From the NCBI GenBank assembly GCA_002347755.1, contig DDXT01000033.1:1-35204 (forward strand): a stretch of 35,204 nt of DNA, read 5' to 3'. A program made the translations under genes and the position numbers. Shown piece by piece: positions 32,810-35,204 of the stretch; the stretch's first letter is position 1; every line of letters starts with the position of its first letter. The notes beneath the pieces were generated by a model. That model was given only the letters and a program-made list of their open reading frames with translations, was not told the DNA's origin and did not search any database. The stretch comes from Caryophanales bacterium UBA2253 (GTDB taxonomy: Bacteria; Bacillota_I; Bacilli_A; ML615J-28; CAG-698).

Positions 32810-33572
32810 CCTCTTTATCTTTAATTTTTCCACTACTATTTGTTTTTTCATATAAGGTCATCTTTCCCGCTTTTCCGGTTTTGATGATCGCCCCAACAAA
32901 ACAAAGGACGTTGACCGCGAGCTGAGCTTTTTTCAAAGTCATCTTTGCCGCCGAGGCAAAATCTTTGCTCGTGAAAACAAAATCAAGCCCCAAAGGAATC
33001 AATTTGATGTAATCAGCCGGGGAATTGATGACGATCTCTTGAACCAAAGACAGCGGCAAGCGATCCTGACAAACCGACCCTTTTTTCCGATCTTCGCTCC
33101 AGCCGTTCAGATAACGATACTCTTCCATGTTCAAAAGCAAAATCGAGAAGCTTAAGTTCGGATGGTTGAGAAAGGATTTGATCCGATAAAGTTCCGGAAA
33201 GATTCGATAGGCGGTTCCCGCCGCGGGCGAGCGCCGCTTCTTCGATACTTCTCCAGTCTGGGGATCGATCCAAAGCAACCATTTGGTGGCAAAACTCGGA
33301 AAAACGATTTTGACGCGATGGTCCTCCAAAAATACGGATAACTTATCGCGAAGTTTGTTGAACTGTTTCGTCTGGATTTCGACGATCTCGCCATCGCGAC
33401 AGATGTCCGCGAAATAACTTCCGACTTTTATTTCGTGAAAGGCCGAATCCGGTTCCAAGTACTTCTTCAATAAGCGATGGATCGTTTTTTCTCCGAGCGT
33501 CCCGATCAGTTGGGGTTCGGGGAGATTTTCGTTATTGATGATGTCGTAAAATCTTTTTGCATCCATTAGCAT
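32805..33572 (-). CDS. putative PD-(D/E)XK nuclease-fold protein with C-terminal winged helix
   Basis: A 255-residue protein without a confident named family. The N-terminal part has a nuclease-like pattern: Glu28 in GTLGEKTIHRLL, Asp56 in YFADICRDGE, and Glu65-x-Gln67 in VEIQTKQF, resembling PD-(D/E)XK enzymes with Gln replacing the catalytic Lys. The C-terminal third (about residues 180-245) reads as a winged helix-turn-helix, including LVQEIVINSPADYIKLIP and FASAAKMTLKKAQLAVNVLCFVGAI. A DNA-binding role is inferred. The ATG at 33572 is preceded by GGAAG at 8 bases; an ATG two codons later is also possible. The farther upstream start would fall in the promoter. Confidence 0.65.
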   Translation of the reverse strand: MLMDAKRFYDIINNENLPEPQLIGTLGEKTIHRLLKKYLEPDSAFHEIKVGSYFADICRDGEIVEIQTKQFNKLRDKLSVFLEDHRVKIVFPSFATKWLLWIDPQTGEVSKKRRSPAAGTAYRIFPELYRIKSFLNHPNLSFSILLLNMEEYRYLNGWSEDRKKGSVCQDRLPLSLVQEIVINSPADYIKLIPLGLDFVFTSKDFASAAKMTLKKAQLAVNVLCFVGAIIKTGKAGKMTLYEKTNSSGKIKDKEV

Positions 33573-33595
33573 CACTCGTTCTTCCGCTAAATCGA

Positions 33596-33601
33596 TTATA
33601 C
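33596..33601 (-). promoter_or_regulatory. probable -10 element for the nuclease-like gene
   Basis: A perfect TATAAT on the minus strand, 23 bases before the ATG at 33572. No good -35 is visible in the A/T-rich sequence upstream. Confidence 0.5.
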
Positions 33602-33641
33602 TACATAATTGAACCAAAAAAAAGCAAAACGTTGGTTATCC

Positions 33642-33670
33642 TTGAAGAAGGGATTGGTTTTTGGTATAAT
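33642..33670 (+). promoter_or_regulatory. promoter of the CHAP lipoprotein gene
   Basis: TTGAAG and TATAAT with 17-base spacing, 17 bases upstream of the ATG at 33688; the leader is very short but contains AAGAGG. Confidence 0.8.
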
Positions 33671-33687
33671 ATTCCAAGAGGTTAATC

Positions 33688-34986
33688 ATGAAAAAGATAT
33701 CTATTACTTTTTGCGCTGTTCTTTTGCTGCTGCTGGTTGGTTGCGTCAGCGAAGATGCCGCCCTGGCCTTCTCGGCTGAGGAACTGATCCTAAAAACCAA
33801 TGAGAACTCCAGCCTTCCGCTTCTTTTTGAAGGAATTAAAGAAAACCAAATCCTTTATGAATCTTCTGATCCGGAAATTGCCATCATCGAGGATGGAGTT
33901 CTAAAGGGATTAAAAATCGGAAAAACCGTCATTACTGCCACTTATGAAAGAAACAATGAAATATCGGCAGAACTGTTGGTTATTGTTGAAAACGTGGAGA
34001 TTGTCCACCCGATTATTTCCTCATCATCCGACTATTTGAAACCCTCAGGAATGACGGAAATCGTCTTTTTGAATCAGGAAAGCGTTGGAGCGATCCGGGA
34101 CAGTTTTCATTGGGAAATCGACCATCCGGAAATCCTTTCATTGGATTCAGAATGGGTGGTCACCGGCCTGACAACGGGATTGGCAACCATCACCGCCACT
34201 TTGAAAACCGATCCTTCAGTCCGTTCCAGCTATCAAATCACCGTCGCGGAAACCAGCCTGATCAAAGACGAAAATGGCGAAATCGGAGCTGGACGCTTGA
34301 TTTTGTCCGCCACAAATCTGAATGCCACAATTCAAGCCGGCGAATTTCTTGAAATCGAAATTGACGGAGCTTTGGACAAAGACTATTATGTTTGGAAAAG
34401 TTACGGAAACCAAGTGGCCATGGCCACCAGTGCCGGCCGAGTGGTTGGAGTCAAAGCGGGAACCGCTGTCATTGCGGCTTTCTCGCCGCTTGATGATGCC
34501 ATTTATGGGGTCATAACCGTTACGGTTGTAGGCGTACCTAATGTAGATTATGCGAGCCGGCTGGTTGAAACGGCTCTATCCCAGGAAGGTTACGTCGAAG
34601 GTCCGAACAATGATACAAAATACGGAGATTGGTATGGGCTAAGCAACGCGGAATGGTGTGCGATGTTCGTTTCCTGGTGTGCCAACCAATCCGGGATAAC
34701 CACAACCATCATCCCCAAATATGCTTCTTGTTCCCTGGGAAGAGAATGGTTTGAACAAGTTGGCCGTTTTGAATACAAAGGACAATACCAGCCGAAAAAG
34801 GGTGATGTCATCTTTTTCTTGAGTAATGGCGCTTCCCATACCGGAATCGTCACCGGAAGCGATGCCTCCACCGTTTATACCATTGAAGGAAACACCGCCA
34901 ATTGTGTTGCCCAGCGCCGTTACCCCTTGAATTATGCTTCGATTACCGGTTACGGTACTCCGAATTATCCAAGCTTCACGAAATAA
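33688..34986 (+). CDS. CHAP domain lipoprotein with bacterial Ig-like repeats
   Basis: A 432-residue exported lipoprotein. The lipobox is LVGC (Cys19). Three Big_2-like Ig domains follow (about 27-102, 105-187, 203-282), with VLKGLKIGKTVITA, WVVTGLTTGLATITA and RVVGVKAGTAVIAA as matching strands. The C-terminal CHAP domain (about 285-425) has the catalytic Cys324 in EWCAMFVSWC, His384 in ASHTGIVTG and Glu400/Asn402 in YTIEGN. CHAP enzymes cleave peptidoglycan peptides or amides. The architecture parallels the SpoIID lipoprotein at 19781-22261. AAGAGG lies 6 bases before the ATG. No near terminator other than the repeat hairpin at 35045 is seen. Confidence 0.92.
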   Translation: MKKISITFCAVLLLLLVGCVSEDAALAFSAEELILKTNENSSLPLLFEGIKENQILYESSDPEIAIIEDGVLKGLKIGKTVITATYERNNEISAELLVIVENVEIVHPIISSSSDYLKPSGMTEIVFLNQESVGAIRDSFHWEIDHPEILSLDSEWVVTGLTTGLATITATLKTDPSVRSSYQITVAETSLIKDENGEIGAGRLILSATNLNATIQAGEFLEIEIDGALDKDYYVWKSYGNQVAMATSAGRVVGVKAGTAVIAAFSPLDDAIYGVITVTVVGVPNVDYASRLVETALSQEGYVEGPNNDTKYGDWYGLSNAEWCAMFVSWCANQSGITTTIIPKYASCSLGREWFEQVGRFEYKGQYQPKKGDVIFFLSNGASHTGIVTGSDASTVYTIEGNTANCVAQRRYPLNYASITGYGTPNYPSFTK

Positions 34987-35019
34987 ACAAAAACCCCAAT
35001 CGTTTTTTTAAAAAGGTAA

Positions 35020-35036
35020 GTCAAGAATTCTAGTGA
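35020..35036 (+). repeat. 17-bp repeat unit, copy 1
   Basis: GTCAAGAATTCTAGTGA. It matches copy 2 at 35048-35064 with one difference, and the reverse complement of copy 3 at 35068-35084 with one difference. Confidence 0.8.
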
Positions 35037-35044
35037 AAAGTGCC

Positions 35045-35093
35045 GCTGTCAAAAATTCTAGTGATAATCACTAGAGTTCTTGACAGCCTTTTT
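35045..35093 (+). terminator. long hairpin built from two inverted repeat copies, followed by T-run
   Basis: GCTGTCAA pairs with TTGACAGC, and the inner CTAGTGA pairs with TCACTAG around TAA; the middle pairs imperfectly. CTTTTT follows. It can terminate the CHAP gene transcript. Copy 1 of the repeat (35020-35036) could compete for pairing with the right arm, giving an alternative hairpin. Confidence 0.75.
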
Positions 35094-35204
35094 AAATCTT
35101 CAATTAAAAAGTCCTTATGTTATACTATCATTGCCAGATTGAATAGCAAAGGACGGTGTACTTATATCATACATTCGAGTTATTTCCCGACTTTTGCAGT
35201 TGAT
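35094..35204. other. unresolved right-edge sequence, possible gene end or start
   Basis: A plus-strand frame is open from about 35139 to the edge (including YIIHSSYFPTFAVD). A minus-strand frame is also open from the edge to a TAA near 35115 (including REITRMYDISTPSFAIQSG). Neither is recognised and both are short. Confidence 0.3.
35118..35126 (+). promoter_or_regulatory. possible extended -10 promoter at the right edge
   Basis: TGTTATACT on the plus strand is followed by AAAGGA at 35148-35153. No convincing start codon and frame can be fixed before the window ends. Confidence 0.35.

Noticed and set aside
35094..35204. 5' end of an insertion sequence transposase
   Set aside because: The repeats upstream look like possible terminal repeats, but the short frames do not match a transposase that I can recognise, so no mobile element is called.
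1..35204. tRNA, rRNA or CRISPR array
   Set aside because: No cloverleaf-like GTTCGANTC arm with CCA-adjacent stem, no rRNA-like sequence, and no regularly spaced repeats were noticed in a manual scan. A tRNAscan/Infernal run would settle this.

Overview
This 35.2-kb window looks like chromosomal DNA from a Bacillota-type bacterium, possibly a walled, anaerobic lineage near the Mollicutes (Izemoplasmatales or Acholeplasma-like). Evidence: strong AGGAGG-type ribosome binding sites, sigma-A promoters with 17-bp spacers, rho-independent terminators, AddA/AddB-type recombination proteins, a YebC with the MGRAHEVRAASMAKTAA amino terminus, and a desulfoferrodoxin. TGG encodes Trp and normal stops are used, so the code is standard. 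Placement below phylum is inference. No tRNA, rRNA, CRISPR array or complete insertion sequence was seen. No stretch over 300 bases lacks a gene; the larger gaps (1-180, 1045-1316, 31836-32029, 34987-35204) hold terminators, repeats or nothing recognisable.

Layout. 181-1044: a pirin on the plus strand. 1317-3303: two AT-rich minus-strand genes (a GNAT acetyltransferase and an AAA/DUF4143 ATPase) that look acquired. 3420-5649: DUF368 and an RlmD-type methyltransferase in one unit. 5744-10153: a long minus-strand series of a small membrane protein, an mntP gene broken by an in-frame TAA, a beta-hydroxyacid dehydrogenase, an endonuclease/exonuclease/phosphatase protein, DUF554 and an alpha/beta hydrolase, ending in a terminator at 5705. 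10221-17009: a MalY/PatB-type PLP enzyme followed by AddB-like and AddA genes. 17166-17932: thioredoxin and desulfoferrodoxin, convergent on a shared terminator. 18096-19739: a GPH-type symporter with an unusual soluble insert. 19781-22261: a SpoIID lipoprotein with bacterial Ig-like domains.

22367-27145 is the most unusual part. A RloA-like ATPase and a RloB protein (AbiL-like, a known phage-defence architecture) overlap by one base. They are followed in the same direction by an 864-residue protein that combines RNA polymerase alpha-CTD-like helix-hairpin repeats with a sigma-70 region-4-like helix-turn-helix. The hybrid gene also has its own consensus promoter.

27215-30170: a serine hydrolase, a CAT-like acetyltransferase and a DUF362 ferredoxin protein. 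30309-31835: a GH20 hexosaminidase. 32030-33572: YebC and a putative PD-(D/E)XK/winged-helix protein. 33688-34986: a lipoprotein with Ig-like domains and a CHAP domain. The window ends in a repeat-rich hairpin and an unresolved partial sequence.

Several genes concern the cell envelope: PopT-type DUF368 (undecaprenyl-phosphate recycling), SpoIID (peptidoglycan glycan cleavage), CHAP (peptide or amide cleavage), GH20 (hexosamine release) and possibly the penicillin-binding-protein-like serine hydrolase. Together they argue for a peptidoglycan wall. Thioredoxin and superoxide reductase suggest an anaerobe that meets occasional oxygen.
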